Made by a program: the position numbers and the translations under genes
From: an uncultured Pseudomonadota bacterium
GTDB lineage: Bacteria; Pseudomonadota; Gammaproteobacteria; Methylococcales; Methylomonadaceae
Length of the DNA stretch: 57,028 nucleotides
Assembly (NCBI GenBank): GCA_903870545.1
Contig: CAIQDI010000015.1
Span: 1 to 57,028 of the forward strand
Reading direction: 5' to 3'
Part shown: positions 9,467 through 18,896 of the stretch, piece after piece
Layout of the letters: each line of letters opens with the position of its first letter
Position numbering within the stretch: position 1 is the stretch's first letter
Notes under the pieces: generated by a model
Databases searched by the model: none
What the model was told of the DNA's origin: nothing
The model's input: only the letters and a program-made list of their open reading frames with translations

Positions 9467-9865
9467 ATGAATAATGTAAGTATAACGCCTACGCCACCTG
9501 TCCAAGTTCTAAGAAGTCCATCAGTTCAGTTTGTAGATGTGTCGAGTAAAGCGGTTCCAGTCACTGAAAATGTCGCAGAATCGTTAGTAACAGAAATCAA
9601 TGCGTCAAAAAGTAAAACTGAACAGCCTTTGAGTGTTGATACTGTAAAGGCGGCGGTAGTTGCAGGAAATACGCTACTTGAAAGTGTGAATCACAATTTG
9701 CAATTTCAGATTGATGATGCAACCAAACAGGTGGTGATTAAAATTGTCGATAGCAAAACAGGCGAGCTAGTTCGTCAAATTCCAACCGTTGAAATGCTCG
9801 ATTTTATTCGACACATGAAAGAGTTGGAAGGAAAGTCCGGATCGATTTTGAGCGGGCAAGCGTAA
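9467..9865 (+). CDS. flaG: flagellar protein FlaG
   Basis: 132 residues starting MNNVSITPTPPV, placed after a GAGGG site at 9457-9461; the longer upstream frame lacks a good site. The C-terminal half carries the FlaG signature: FQIDDATKQVVIKIVDSK, then GELVRQIPTVEMLDF. FlaG is thought to influence filament length and sits between flagellin and fliD in many polar-flagellated gammaproteobacteria, exactly as here. The N-terminal third is low-complexity, as usual for the family. A GCGTGTGAG/CTCACGC inverted repeat lies just before it around 9416-9443. Confidence 0.9.
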   Translation: MNNVSITPTPPVQVLRSPSVQFVDVSSKAVPVTENVAESLVTEINASKSKTEQPLSVDTVKAAVVAGNTLLESVNHNLQFQIDDATKQVVIKIVDSKTGELVRQIPTVEMLDFIRHMKELEGKSGSILSGQA

Positions 9866-9895
9866 ATTTAATTTTTTTGAGTGAGGAAGCGAGTC

Positions 9896-12217
9896 ATGGC
9901 TATAACAACTACATTAGGTGTCGGCAGTGGCATTGATATTACCGGCACAGTAAGTCAATTAACGGCTGCCGAAGGTAAACCCCAACTTGATGCTATTGCA
10001 GCTAAAACAACGGTCTCGCAAACTAAACTCAGCGGATTAGGCACTTTAAAAAGTGCCTTGTCAGCGTTTCAAAATGCGGTTAAAGCACTTGATAAAAGTA
10101 GTGCGTTTGAATCACAGGTCATTACATCAAGCGATGAAAAAGTTCTAAAAGTATCCGTTGCACCTGGAACAACGGCGGCATCACATATAGTTAAAGTAAA
10201 TACATTAGCCTCAGCACAAAAATCAGTTTCTACTACAGAATTTAAAAGTACAGATGTTGCTAAAGAAGGTGTGCTTATATTCAATGATAATACGGGCGCA
10301 CCCAAATTCTCAGTTATTATTACAGCTGGCACGAATGACACACTGGCTGGCGTTCGTGATGCGATTAACAGCGCAAAAGGAAATAATAGCGTGGTGGCCA
10401 GTATCGTAAATGTCGATTCAAAAACCACACCTGGCACAACGGTTTCCAAATTAGTATTAACCTCCAAAACAGCAGGCGTGGCGAATGCCTTTAGCGTGGA
10501 TGCGTCACTGGGCGATGCACGTTTTAATTTAAATACGTTAGAAACACCTGCCAATTTCAGCACAACAACAGCCACCGACACAAATGTCACTATCGATGCA
10601 CAGCCTGTTTCGGCTACGGCTCAACGCAGTGTAGCAAGCAAAGAATTTTCGGCGGCGGATGTTGTTGCACCCGGTTTACTTTCATTTAAAAATGCAGCGG
10701 GTATTGAACTGTTTGCAGTGACTATTAAACAAGGCACTAATGATAAATTGTTTGCGACCATGGACGCGATTAACAATGCAACAGGAAATACAAGCATTAC
10801 CGCGAGTGTTATTAACGTTGACTCCAAGATCAATCCCGGTACAACTATTTCTAAATTAGTTTTTACGGCGAAACAACCCGGCAACGATAATAAATTTACG
10901 ATTGATGCGTCTCAAGGCGACACCCAGTTTACCCTAGATTCTTCACCGCCTAACGCACAAAAATCAGTGGCGGCTGTAGAATTTTCAGCCACTGACAAGG
11001 TTGCTGCGGGGACAATTAGCTTTAAAGATGCGTCTGGTGTCGCTAAATTTTCAGTGACGATTGCCGCCGATACTCAAACAACGTTGCAAGCCGATGGTTC
11101 GCCGCTAGCTATCGATGAAAGTGGAAATCCAATTCTGGTTGATGTGAACGGAAATGCCATTCCCACTACTACGCTGACGACAAAAGGTAATGACACGCTA
11201 GAAAATTTACGCGACGCAATCAATTTTAATCCTGAAAATAAGCTAGTGGTCGCAGATATTGTCACGACTAAAACAGACGCAATAACCGTTGATACAGGTG
11301 AAGTGGACGCAACAGGGAAACCCATTGTCACCATTACACCAGCCAAAACAATGTCAAAATTAGTATTAACAGCGTTGGCAGCCGGTGTAAATAACGGCTT
11401 TAAAGTTGATGCAAGTACCGGTGACACTCGATTTACACTCGATTCAGCAGTAGAAGCCGCCGCGTCTAATTTTACTTCAACAACGACTACCGCGACGTTT
11501 GATACAACGGAGGCGACTAACGCCAATGATGGCGGGCAGTCTGTGACGCGCACATCCAATTCAATTAGTGATGCAATTCCCGGCGTGACGTTAACATTGT
11601 TAACGACAGGCACTTCGACGATTGACAGTCATTCAGATTCTGCGTCTATTGTTAGTCCAATCAGTGGTTTTGTTGATGCGTATAATAAATTAAACGATTC
11701 ACTCAAACAATTAACGAATTATGTTTCGCCTGGCAGTTCGAGTAATGGTGCATTGTTAGGTGATGCAACTGTTCAAAATATTATTTCTCAGGTTAAACAA
11801 ACTATAAATAGCACGGTCAGCTCGGCGACAGGTGATTATAACTCTTTGAATCAATTGGGTATTTCATTTGATAAGAAAGGGGTAATGTCACTAGATAGTA
11901 CCAAACTGAATACGGCTGTAGCTGGAAATCTTACGTCTGTAGCCAACGTATTTACTTCTACCAGCGGTGTGGCGACACAGTTAAATACTAAAATTACCCA
12001 ATATTTAGACACGAAAGGTGCGCTTAGTGTACAGCAAGACACGCTGAATAAAACGCTAACGGATTTAACGACGCAAACGACGGCAGTCAATACACGATTA
12101 GCCGCTACGCAAAAAAGTTTACAGGCTCAGTTTGTTGCAATGGATGCCGCTGTGGCACAGTTTAAAAATACCGGGACTTATTTGACCCAAGCACTTACAC
12201 CGAAAACAACTAATTAA
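9896..12217 (+). CDS. fliD: flagellar hook-associated protein 2 (filament cap) FliD, repeat-expanded
   Basis: 773 residues, against roughly 470 in E. coli or Pseudomonas. The start MAITTTLGVGSGIDI follows GAGGAAG at 9883-9889; the upstream GTG would add only five residues. The N-terminal cap region (GSGIDITGTVSQL, residues 10-22) and the C-terminal coiled region (about 590-773) are standard for FliD, which forms the distal cap that folds flagellin at the filament tip. The excess length comes from three internal repeats at about 107-212, 243-350 and 354-517, each with an opening Q(K/R)SV...EF, a GTNDTL/AIN middle and a closing DAS.GD..F.L. These look like Flagellin_IN-type modules (PF07196). 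fliS and a fliT-like gene follow closely. Confidence 0.92.
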   Translation: MAITTTLGVGSGIDITGTVSQLTAAEGKPQLDAIAAKTTVSQTKLSGLGTLKSALSAFQNAVKALDKSSAFESQVITSSDEKVLKVSVAPGTTAASHIVKVNTLASAQKSVSTTEFKSTDVAKEGVLIFNDNTGAPKFSVIITAGTNDTLAGVRDAINSAKGNNSVVASIVNVDSKTTPGTTVSKLVLTSKTAGVANAFSVDASLGDARFNLNTLETPANFSTTTATDTNVTIDAQPVSATAQRSVASKEFSAADVVAPGLLSFKNAAGIELFAVTIKQGTNDKLFATMDAINNATGNTSITASVINVDSKINPGTTISKLVFTAKQPGNDNKFTIDASQGDTQFTLDSSPPNAQKSVAAVEFSATDKVAAGTISFKDASGVAKFSVTIAADTQTTLQADGSPLAIDESGNPILVDVNGNAIPTTTLTTKGNDTLENLRDAINFNPENKLVVADIVTTKTDAITVDTGEVDATGKPIVTITPAKTMSKLVLTALAAGVNNGFKVDASTGDTRFTLDSAVEAAASNFTSTTTTATFDTTEATNANDGGQSVTRTSNSISDAIPGVTLTLLTTGTSTIDSHSDSASIVSPISGFVDAYNKLNDSLKQLTNYVSPGSSSNGALLGDATVQNIISQVKQTINSTVSSATGDYNSLNQLGISFDKKGVMSLDSTKLNTAVAGNLTSVANVFTSTSGVATQLNTKITQYLDTKGALSVQQDTLNKTLTDLTTQTTAVNTRLAATQKSLQAQFVAMDAAVAQFKNTGTYLTQALTPKTTN
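10214..11446 (+). repeat. three tandem coding repeats in fliD
   Basis: Repeat 1 is at 10214-10531, repeat 2 at 10622-10945 and repeat 3 at 10955-11446. They are recognisable at protein level by the shared order Q(K/R)SV, F(S/K)..D, SFK/IF, SVTI, NDTL, AIN and SKLV.TA, ending DAS.GDTRFTLD. Repeat 3 carries an extra insert of about 50 residues. DNA identity is only moderate, so the duplication is not recent. Confidence 0.75.
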
Positions 12218-12230
12218 TTGAGAATGAATC

Positions 12231-12632
12231 ATGGCAGCAGTAATGAGTAACAGAAAATATGCAAATCAGTATGCCTCAGTGCATACGGAAAGTATTGTGG
12301 ACGAAGCCACGCCTCATGCGTTGATTCAAATGTTGATGAGTGGGTTTTTGATGCAGGTTAACGCAGCGAAAGGCGGTATTGCACGAGAAAATTTTGAAGA
12401 AAAAAGTACCCATATTTCTCGCGCAATTTCCATTGTCGGCGGCTTGATTGATGGCATTGATTTAGAACGCGGTGGTGTTATTGCTGAAAATCTAACTCGA
12501 CTTTACGAATATATCAACACGAAATTATTTCAAGCCAGTGCCGAAAATAGCATTGAGATTTTGGATGAAGTGGGCGATTTAATGAGTTCGGTGAAAGAAG
12601 CGTGGGACGCAATTCCCGCAGAGCATCGATAA
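12231..12632 (+). CDS. fliS: flagellin export chaperone FliS
   Basis: 133 residues. FliS binds the C-terminal D0 of flagellin in the cytoplasm and prevents early polymerisation. Family features are the N-terminal YANQYASVHTESIV-like stretch followed by ATPHALIQMLMSGFL, and the end helix around EAWDAIPAEHR. It begins 13 bases after the fliD stop with GAG at 12220-12222 as a weak site. Its position behind fliD is the usual one. Confidence 0.92.
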   Translation: MAAVMSNRKYANQYASVHTESIVDEATPHALIQMLMSGFLMQVNAAKGGIARENFEEKSTHISRAISIVGGLIDGIDLERGGVIAENLTRLYEYINTKLFQASAENSIEILDEVGDLMSSVKEAWDAIPAEHR

Positions 12633-12643
12633 GGTCTGAATCA

Positions 12644-12946
12644 ATGTTGTTGCAAGAATTAAATGCTTTTTCACTACGCATTACCCAAGCCATTGAACTC
12701 GGCGATTGGCAACAACTTACGAGTGTTTTGACAGAGCGTCAATCAAGATTAGAGTTGCTGTTAAGTTCGTCTTTGTCTGACGAAGATCAACGCACGATTC
12801 GAGGGGTTTTGGAGTCTGTTCAAGCGATGGATAGGCTTTTTATTGATGCAGTTCAGTCTAAAAAAACTGAACTGCTCAAACAATTTCAATCAGTCGCGCA
12901 AGGTCAAAAAGTGATTCGCGCTTACGGTCATTACGCCGAAAATTAA
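12644..12946 (+). CDS. fliT: FliT-like flagellar chaperone
   Basis: 100 residues, all predicted helix. The start MLLQELNAFSLRIT at 12644 is chosen because AAGG at 12631-12634 precedes it and because it begins 11 bases after fliS; the longer frame overlaps fliS. Size, helical character and place behind fliS fit FliT, which chaperones FliD and can restrain FlhDC in enterics. Sequence conservation in this family is low, so the assignment leans on context. The stop codon overlaps the tolC stop of the opposite strand inside a palindrome. Confidence 0.65.
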   Translation: MLLQELNAFSLRITQAIELGDWQQLTSVLTERQSRLELLLSSSLSDEDQRTIRGVLESVQAMDRLFIDAVQSKKTELLKQFQSVAQGQKVIRAYGHYAEN

Positions 12947-12960
12947 ACCGACGGTTTAAT
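12942..12960. terminator. palindrome over two convergent stop codons
   Basis: ATTAAACCG and CGGTTTAAT flank a single A, a perfect 9-bp stem. It contains both the fliT-like stop (plus strand) and the tolC stop (minus strand), and is followed on the plus strand by CTTCGTTTT. It may act as a compact bidirectional terminator; the tiny loop makes this uncertain. Confidence 0.45.
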
Positions 12961-14337
12961 CTTCGTTTTATCTTCTTTCTTTTCAATAATCGGTGCGGCT
13001 GGAACAAACGCTTTAGGCTGCAACCAGGTGTTCACTTCCTGAATATTCTGTTCCGTAATCATTCCCACCGACCGCATGAAACGAGCGCGATGCTTAATAT
13101 AGGCATATTTCGCTTGTGATAATTCCCGTTTCGCTTTGTATTCTTCTTGTTGCGCGTTCAAAATATCCGTCACGGTTCCAACGCCCAATTTAAAACCGCT
13201 GTCTGTCGCTTCACTTGATTTTGCTGCCGATGCGACGGCTTTACGCGATGCCGCAATTCGGCGCACGCTGGCGTTTGAACTCAAAAAGGAATCGCTCGTT
13301 TCTTTAATCAACGCGCGAACTTTGGCTTCATTTTCATTTTTGGCTAATTCCAAACGGTGTTCTGATTCAAACAAACGGTGAATGCTCGAACCGCCATCAA
13401 ATATCGGTACAGAAACGTTAATCGCCGCAACTTGTGTGCTGACGCTACCATTTTTAGATATTTGTGAACTTTGATAGCCCGTATTAGTGTCGTAATAATT
13501 CAACTGCAAATCGACAACCGGCATAAATTTCGATTTTTGTACTATCACACCCGTTTGTGCGGCTTCAATCGCTTTCAATTGTGCCGCTAAACTTGGATTT
13601 TCACTTTTTGCAACTTCTAACCATTGTTCTAATTGACCATCTAACGGTTTGTAATCCACGTTATCTTTAAGTTTGTATAATTCTGAAAAAGGCGTATTCG
13701 TCAATTCTTTCAAGCTTTCTTTTGCCGTCACCACAATCGTTTCCGCTTCAATTTCCGAGGCTTTAAGTTGATCTAGGCGGGCTTCAATCGTGTAAACATC
13801 AGTAATTTTGACCAACTGTTTAGCAAATTGTTTTTGTGTTTGTTCCAAACGTTTCGCCATTGCATTTTTTTCAGTTTGATAAAAATACAATTGATCTTCC
13901 GCTTCCAAAACCCCAAAATATTTTTCAACTACTTTGTGCATTAAAGCGTGTTGCGCTTCGATATTTTCGGCACCGGATTGTTCTTCAACGGTGTTTGCCC
14001 GTCGCCAATTCCAAAACTTCCCAAAATCAAATAAGGATTGATTCAACGAAACATAGTAGCGAGTTCCCATATATTTACTATTTTCTGGTTTTGCCGCAGG
14101 ATTCGTAGAATCGTTTCCTGACCAGTTCGCGCTACCGCTAATTTGCGGCAACATTTCACTTAACGCTGAACCCGTTTGCTCTTTGGTAATCGCCATGCTG
14201 ATTGCCGCTGCTTTCGATTCAGGATCCGCTTCTAACGCTTGTTGATAAATCGTCATTAAATCTTCAGCAAAAACGTTGGGAGCTTGCGCCAAAATCATAC
14301 AGGCGACTAAATGTTTTAATTTATTCAATTTCTTCAC
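12943..14337 (-). CDS. TolC-family outer-membrane efflux/secretion channel
   Basis: 464 residues with a signal peptide (probable cleavage after NVFA). It has the long helical, Gln/Glu/Ala-rich character and internal duplication of TolC-type trimeric channels, with family motifs such as IYQQALEADPESKAA near the N-terminus and LGVGTVTDILNAQQEEY near residue 390. The short C-terminal tail is Lys- and Pro-rich. It is the last gene of a three-gene operon (ABC exporter, adaptor, channel) with two bases between it and the adaptor, so it most likely forms the outer-membrane part of that type I secretion system. Confidence 0.9.
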   Translation of the reverse strand: MKKLNKLKHLVACMILAQAPNVFAEDLMTIYQQALEADPESKAAAISMAITKEQTGSALSEMLPQISGSANWSGNDSTNPAAKPENSKYMGTRYYVSLNQSLFDFGKFWNWRRANTVEEQSGAENIEAQHALMHKVVEKYFGVLEAEDQLYFYQTEKNAMAKRLEQTQKQFAKQLVKITDVYTIEARLDQLKASEIEAETIVVTAKESLKELTNTPFSELYKLKDNVDYKPLDGQLEQWLEVAKSENPSLAAQLKAIEAAQTGVIVQKSKFMPVVDLQLNYYDTNTGYQSSQISKNGSVSTQVAAINVSVPIFDGGSSIHRLFESEHRLELAKNENEAKVRALIKETSDSFLSSNASVRRIAASRKAVASAAKSSEATDSGFKLGVGTVTDILNAQQEEYKAKRELSQAKYAYIKHRARFMRSVGMITEQNIQEVNTWLQPKAFVPAAPIIEKKEDKTKIKPSV

Positions 14338-14339
14338 AG

Positions 14340-15683
14340 TTAATCCTCAATCATCGCTTTTGCCCAAGCGTTACTAATCGGTTGCAACAAGTATTCAAAC
14401 ACGGTGCGTTCGCCTGTGTTAATCAATACATCTGCGGGCATACCGGGTAATAATTCCATATTTCCCAATTTGACGTAGCTTTCAGGCGTAAGTTCAATTT
14501 TTGCACTGTAATACGGTTGTCCCGTGCGTTCATCAGTAATTTTATCGGCTGACAGCCCGATTAACTTGCCGACTGTTTTTGGCACAAGAGCTTGTTTAAA
14601 CGCACTGAAACGCACTTCCGCCACCAAACCAACGTGAACACGGTCAATATCCATCGGCGAAACTCGCGCTTCAACCACTAATTCTTCACCTTGCGGCACG
14701 ATGTCTAAAATCGGTCTTCCCGGTGTAATCACACCACCAACGGTATAAATTGACACGCCCATAACACGACCTGCCGCCGGTGATTTAATTTGAATTCGGC
14801 TCACTTTATCGTTGGTCGCCGTCATGCGCTGGTTGATGTCATACAACTGCGCTTGAACTTCGCCCAATTTATCCGCAACTTCTTCTTGGAATTGCTTTTG
14901 AATTTGTAAAATTTGCAAACGAGTTTCCCCGATTTGCATTTCACTGCTGGCAATTTCAGAACTTAACGATGCAATTTCACCCGTCGTCGCGGCTAAATTA
15001 CGTTCCATGTCGCGCAAACGCTGTTTATCGGCAAACCCCTCGGCGAGTAATTCGCGTAAATCTTTCGCTTCGTCAGCGTAAGAGCGGTGCAGTTCTTGTT
15101 TACTGGTTTTTTGACCTTGCAAACCTTGAATGCGTGAATTTAATTGGCTTATCCGTTGATTTAAAACCGAAACTTCACCATCATGCGCGTTTTTACGAGC
15201 GTTGAAAATTTGGTTTTCACCTTGTCGCGCTTCAATCACTCGCGCATCGTTCAAATTTTGTACTTCTTTCGGATAACTAACTTGACCAGCGCGATCCCGT
15301 TCGGCATTCAAACGAGCGACTTGTGCCGCAAGCGTGATTTGTTGTCCGCGTAAAATTTCTAATTGCGCTTTGATTTCCGTGCCATCTAAAATCAGCAATA
15401 AGTCGCCTTCTTTGACGATGTCACCGTCTTTCGCAATCAATTCTTTCACAATGCCGCCGTCTAAATGCTGGACGGTTTTACTGTGCGATTTGACCGTTAC
15501 AAAACCTGGAGCTGCGGCGGAACTGCTGATTGGAGCCAAATAACTCCACGCGCCTAAAATGCCAACGGTGCTAATTACAACTGCAATACCAAGGGTACGA
15601 ATGGGCATATCGTTTGTAACGAGCGAAACGTCGGCTTCTTTTTTTAATTTATCAGGATGAATTTTTGCTGTTTCTACTTTCAT
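14340..15683 (-). CDS. type I secretion membrane-fusion protein (HlyD/PrtE family)
   Basis: 447 residues. There is one N-terminal membrane segment (about 30-50, IRTLGIAVVISTVGILGAW), then a periplasmic part: a biotinyl-lipoyl half (SHSKTVQHLDGGIVKELIAKDGD), a long alpha-helical hairpin (about 110-290), the second lipoyl half (IKSPAAGRVMGVSIYTVGG) and a beta-barrel end. This is the adaptor that bridges the inner-membrane ABC exporter and TolC. The architecture and sequence are of the PrtE/AprE protease-exporter branch. The gene sits 12 bases after the exporter gene and 2 bases before tolC. Confidence 0.93.
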   Translation of the reverse strand: MKVETAKIHPDKLKKEADVSLVTNDMPIRTLGIAVVISTVGILGAWSYLAPISSSAAAPGFVTVKSHSKTVQHLDGGIVKELIAKDGDIVKEGDLLLILDGTEIKAQLEILRGQQITLAAQVARLNAERDRAGQVSYPKEVQNLNDARVIEARQGENQIFNARKNAHDGEVSVLNQRISQLNSRIQGLQGQKTSKQELHRSYADEAKDLRELLAEGFADKQRLRDMERNLAATTGEIASLSSEIASSEMQIGETRLQILQIQKQFQEEVADKLGEVQAQLYDINQRMTATNDKVSRIQIKSPAAGRVMGVSIYTVGGVITPGRPILDIVPQGEELVVEARVSPMDIDRVHVGLVAEVRFSAFKQALVPKTVGKLIGLSADKITDERTGQPYYSAKIELTPESYVKLGNMELLPGMPADVLINTGERTVFEYLLQPISNAWAKAMIED

Positions 15684-15695
15684 AATTTTGCCGCC

Positions 15696-17417
15696 TTAGT
15701 TGGCAAGCGTAGCAGACTGCGCCGCTTGAGCTTGAGCTTGCTGTTGTTGCAAATGCGCGATTACCTGATCTTTCGGGCCATAAACCGATACTAAACCATC
15801 GTTTAAAATGAGTAATTTATCGACGTTCGCTAACACATTGTTTCGGTGTGTAATGATAATGACGGTGGCTTGATTTTGTTTTAAACGTTGAATTGCATTC
15901 CCTAACGCCGCTTCGCCGATTTCGTCCAAATTTGAATTTGGTTCATCTAAGACGATAATGCGCGGTTCGCCATATAACGCACGCGCCAAACCAACACGTT
16001 GACGTTGTCCACCTGATAAATTACCGCCACTCGCGCCAATCATGGTGTCGTAGCCTTCGGGTAAATGTAAAATCAAATCGTGAACGTCTGCCATTTTCGC
16101 TGCATGAACCACTTTTTCAGGATCAATGTCACCAAAACGGGCAATGTTTTCGCTGATGGTTCCTTCAAACAATTCAATGTCTTGCGGCAAATAACCAATG
16201 TGTGGCCCTAATTCGTCACGATTCCAAGTAAATACATCCGCGCCATCTAAACGAATTTTGCCTTGATTACAGGGCCAAATTCCTAATAATGCACGAGCAA
16301 ATGTCGATTTACCGGCACCGCTGGGCCCGATGACACCAATCACGTCACCTTTTGCAATGTTGAGTGTGATGCCTTTCAATACGGCAGTTTTTGCACCTGG
16401 TGGCGCGACAACCGCAGATTCAAATTGAAAACTGCCTTCGGGAGTGGGTAAGGACATGCGTTCAGCATCGGCAGGAATTTGACGCAATAAATCGTTCAAA
16501 CGTGAATATTGTCCGCGTGCGCTGATAAATCCTTTCCATGAACCGATTACAATATCGATAGGTGCGAGTGCGCGACCTAATAACACCGAACCACCAATCA
16601 TCAAACCAGACGTAATTTCGTTTTCAATAACCAAATATGCGCCGACGGCAAGAATTAACGATTGTGATGAAAGACGAATCAATTTTGACGTGGCACTGAT
16701 TAAACCGGCGCGTGAACTGGCGGTGGCTTGTAAAACTAAAACTTGATTGGTACCTTTTAACCACCGTTTTTGAATGTTAGTCAACATGCCCATCGATTCG
16801 ATAACTTCGGCGTTGCGGAGATTTTTATTGACCAAACCACGTCCTGCCATCGCCAAATTATTGGCTTCACCAAGCATTTTGCTAGTCGCTTTTTCTTGCA
16901 CGATGGCGACGATAATGAGCAAAACGGCTGTAAATACTGCCATCCAGCCGTACATTGAATGGAAGACAAACATCAATGCGATATAAATCGGCAACCAAGG
17001 TGCGTCGAAAAAAGCAAACAAACCATTGCCTGTCATGAATTGACGTAGCGCAGTTAAATCATCGAGCGGTTGCGACGAAGCGCGTTGTCCACCGGTGTAA
17101 AGAGCTTGTTTATAAGCCACTTTGAATAAACGTTCATTAAGTAACGTTTCTAAACGGGTACTTACACGCACCAAAATTTGCGAGCGCACCCATTCCAGTG
17201 TACCCATCGTGACAAACAACACCATCATAATCAGCGTCAGCATTATCAAAGTCGAATGATTACCGGTTGGTACGACGCGATCGTACAATTGCAACATATA
17301 AATAGTTGGCACGAGTTGCAAAATGTTAATCACTAAACTGAAACCAGCGGCGGAAATAAACGCGCCTTTGCATAATTTTAGTGCTTCTTCTAAGTCAGAC
17401 TTGTTGAGTGTTTTCAT
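15696..17417 (-). CDS. type I secretion ABC transporter (PrtD/AprD family)
   Basis: 573 residues from the ATG at 17417; a TTG nine bases upstream would add three residues and no clear ribosome-binding site decides between them. The N-terminal half has six membrane segments. The ABC domain carries Walker A (GPSGAGKS), signature (LSGGQRQR), Walker B (IIVLDEPNSNLD) and the H-loop (IIITHR). There is no C39 peptidase or peptidase-like N-domain, which fits the PrtD type that exports proteases and adhesins with an uncleaved C-terminal signal. It leads the operon with the adaptor and channel, and divergently faces a leaderless secreted protease. Confidence 0.93.
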   Translation of the reverse strand: MKTLNKSDLEEALKLCKGAFISAAGFSLVINILQLVPTIYMLQLYDRVVPTGNHSTLIMLTLIMMVLFVTMGTLEWVRSQILVRVSTRLETLLNERLFKVAYKQALYTGGQRASSQPLDDLTALRQFMTGNGLFAFFDAPWLPIYIALMFVFHSMYGWMAVFTAVLLIIVAIVQEKATSKMLGEANNLAMAGRGLVNKNLRNAEVIESMGMLTNIQKRWLKGTNQVLVLQATASSRAGLISATSKLIRLSSQSLILAVGAYLVIENEITSGLMIGGSVLLGRALAPIDIVIGSWKGFISARGQYSRLNDLLRQIPADAERMSLPTPEGSFQFESAVVAPPGAKTAVLKGITLNIAKGDVIGVIGPSGAGKSTFARALLGIWPCNQGKIRLDGADVFTWNRDELGPHIGYLPQDIELFEGTISENIARFGDIDPEKVVHAAKMADVHDLILHLPEGYDTMIGASGGNLSGGQRQRVGLARALYGEPRIIVLDEPNSNLDEIGEAALGNAIQRLKQNQATVIIITHRNNVLANVDKLLILNDGLVSVYGPKDQVIAHLQQQQAQAQAAQSATLAN

Positions 17418-17438
17418 ATTGTACAAAGTTAGAATTTA

Positions 17439-17502
17439 CTTATAAAAGGGGGCATTATGGCATATTTTATAAGCACATTCTATAAACGGCGTGCTTATAA
17501 AA
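17439..17502. promoter_or_regulatory. CTTATAAAA inverted repeats between exporter operon and protease gene
   Basis: A perfect 12-bp inverted repeat, TTTTATAAGCAC (17465-17476) and GTGCTTATAAAA (17491-17502), with a 14-base loop, plus a third copy of the core CTTATAAAA at 17439-17447. The cluster lies in the divergent region immediately before the exporter start. The symmetry suggests an operator for a dimeric regulator acting on the exporter, the protease or both; the bound protein is unknown. Confidence 0.55.
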
Positions 17503-17756
17503 GAAGCCTGTTATTACCGATAATGGTGTATATCACGTTTAAAACAAGGGCATTATTTGGAAAATTAAAATAAATGACTTTCTGATTTCTCACTTAAAAT
17601 AATAATCAAAGTGGTCATCTGGTTTTATTTAACCAGTCATGTACTTTGCCAAAACATCGCAATATAATTTTCACAAGCAATCACCGCGCCATTTTTCGTG
17701 ATAAAGCTAAATTTCACTCTTTGCAACCTTGTTTTTCAACGAACTATTTTTACAAA

Positions 17757-18875
17757 ATGCTGACTAAAATTTATTCTAATGATGCGCTGTACACGCAAGT
17801 TTTTAAAGTCACGATTCAAAATGGCGAGAGTCACAGTTACGGTTCGGGCGTTTTGCTCGCAGGTGGTCAATATATTTTAACCGCTGCCCATTTGTTTTCT
17901 GGCAATCCAGTGTTGGCGAATGTGCATATTATTAACGCGGCAGGTCAAACGATTAGAGGTGCGGCGGAAATTTATTCGCATCCCAATTGGGAAAATAATC
18001 CCACCAGCTACAATAATGATTTAGCGATCATTAAACTCGCCCAACCGCTCGCGCCAACTATGGGTTACGAAATTTATCGTGCGAACGCCGAAGTCGGACA
18101 AACTTTTATTCGCGCAGGTTATTCGGGAAGTGACGTGGTAGCGGGTAAAAATACTTACGACGCATTCACCGATATTATTAACACGTCATTCGGCAGTCAT
18201 ATCGAAGCGGGTTCGCAATTACTTTACGATTACGATGACGGTTCGGCACAACATGATGCGATTGGACAATTGTTTAATTTGCCAAATTTAGGATTGGGCA
18301 GCGAAGAAACAATGTCGCAAAATGGCATGTCGGGCGGCGGAACGTTTATCGATGGCAAAATTGCCGGCATTGGCAGTTTTATTTTTCGTTCCAATGTGTC
18401 GGACGTGAATAGCGTGACGGATTCATCGGTGGGTGAACTAGGTTCGGATACGCGCGTTTCGACGCACGCCGATTGGATTGATTATGTGACGCAAGGAAAT
18501 TCCGTGTATAACGCGCCAATGTTGGCTTCAGAAGTGATGAAAAATGTGCCAGAGCCGAATTACGGGTCGGTGGTCAATTATTTCCTCGCGGCATTCAGCG
18601 AACCGTTGACGCAAGCGATTTCGTTTAATTTTCGTACGGTAAACGGCACCGCGTTGTCGGGTCAAGATTATGTGGCGACACAAGGGCAAATCACGTTACA
18701 AATTGGACAAAATCACGTTGCCATTCCCGTCACTATTTTGGGTGACAAAATCGCTGAAGTCGATGAAACTTTTTCGTTGGAAGTGAGTAATCCCATCGGG
18801 TTTAGTTTGCCCAATAACGCGCTTGTTTTAACGGCGACGCATACCATTATCGACAACGACAGACTTTTATTTTGA
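17757..18875 (+). CDS. secreted trypsin-like (S1) serine protease with C-terminal Calx-beta domain
   Basis: 372 residues from MLTKIYSNDALYTQ; a TTG 111 bases upstream would add an unlike leader. No strong ribosome-binding site is seen at either. The S1 triad is readable: H45 in LTAAHLF, D88 in NNDLAIIKL and S192 in NGMSGGGTF. A Calx-beta domain follows (about 255-368, with GQDYVATQGQITL, DETFSLEVSNP and a final IIDND). There is no Sec signal peptide, although the protein is clearly extracellular in type. It faces the type I exporter operon, so it is probably that system's cargo, with the signal in the C-terminal Calx-beta/LLF end. A cytoplasmic location cannot be ruled out. Confidence 0.82.
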   Translation: MLTKIYSNDALYTQVFKVTIQNGESHSYGSGVLLAGGQYILTAAHLFSGNPVLANVHIINAAGQTIRGAAEIYSHPNWENNPTSYNNDLAIIKLAQPLAPTMGYEIYRANAEVGQTFIRAGYSGSDVVAGKNTYDAFTDIINTSFGSHIEAGSQLLYDYDDGSAQHDAIGQLFNLPNLGLGSEETMSQNGMSGGGTFIDGKIAGIGSFIFRSNVSDVNSVTDSSVGELGSDTRVSTHADWIDYVTQGNSVYNAPMLASEVMKNVPEPNYGSVVNYFLAAFSEPLTQAISFNFRTVNGTALSGQDYVATQGQITLQIGQNHVAIPVTILGDKIAEVDETFSLEVSNPIGFSLPNNALVLTATHTIIDNDRLLF

Positions 18876-18896
18876 GCGTTTGCAACGATGGAATTA

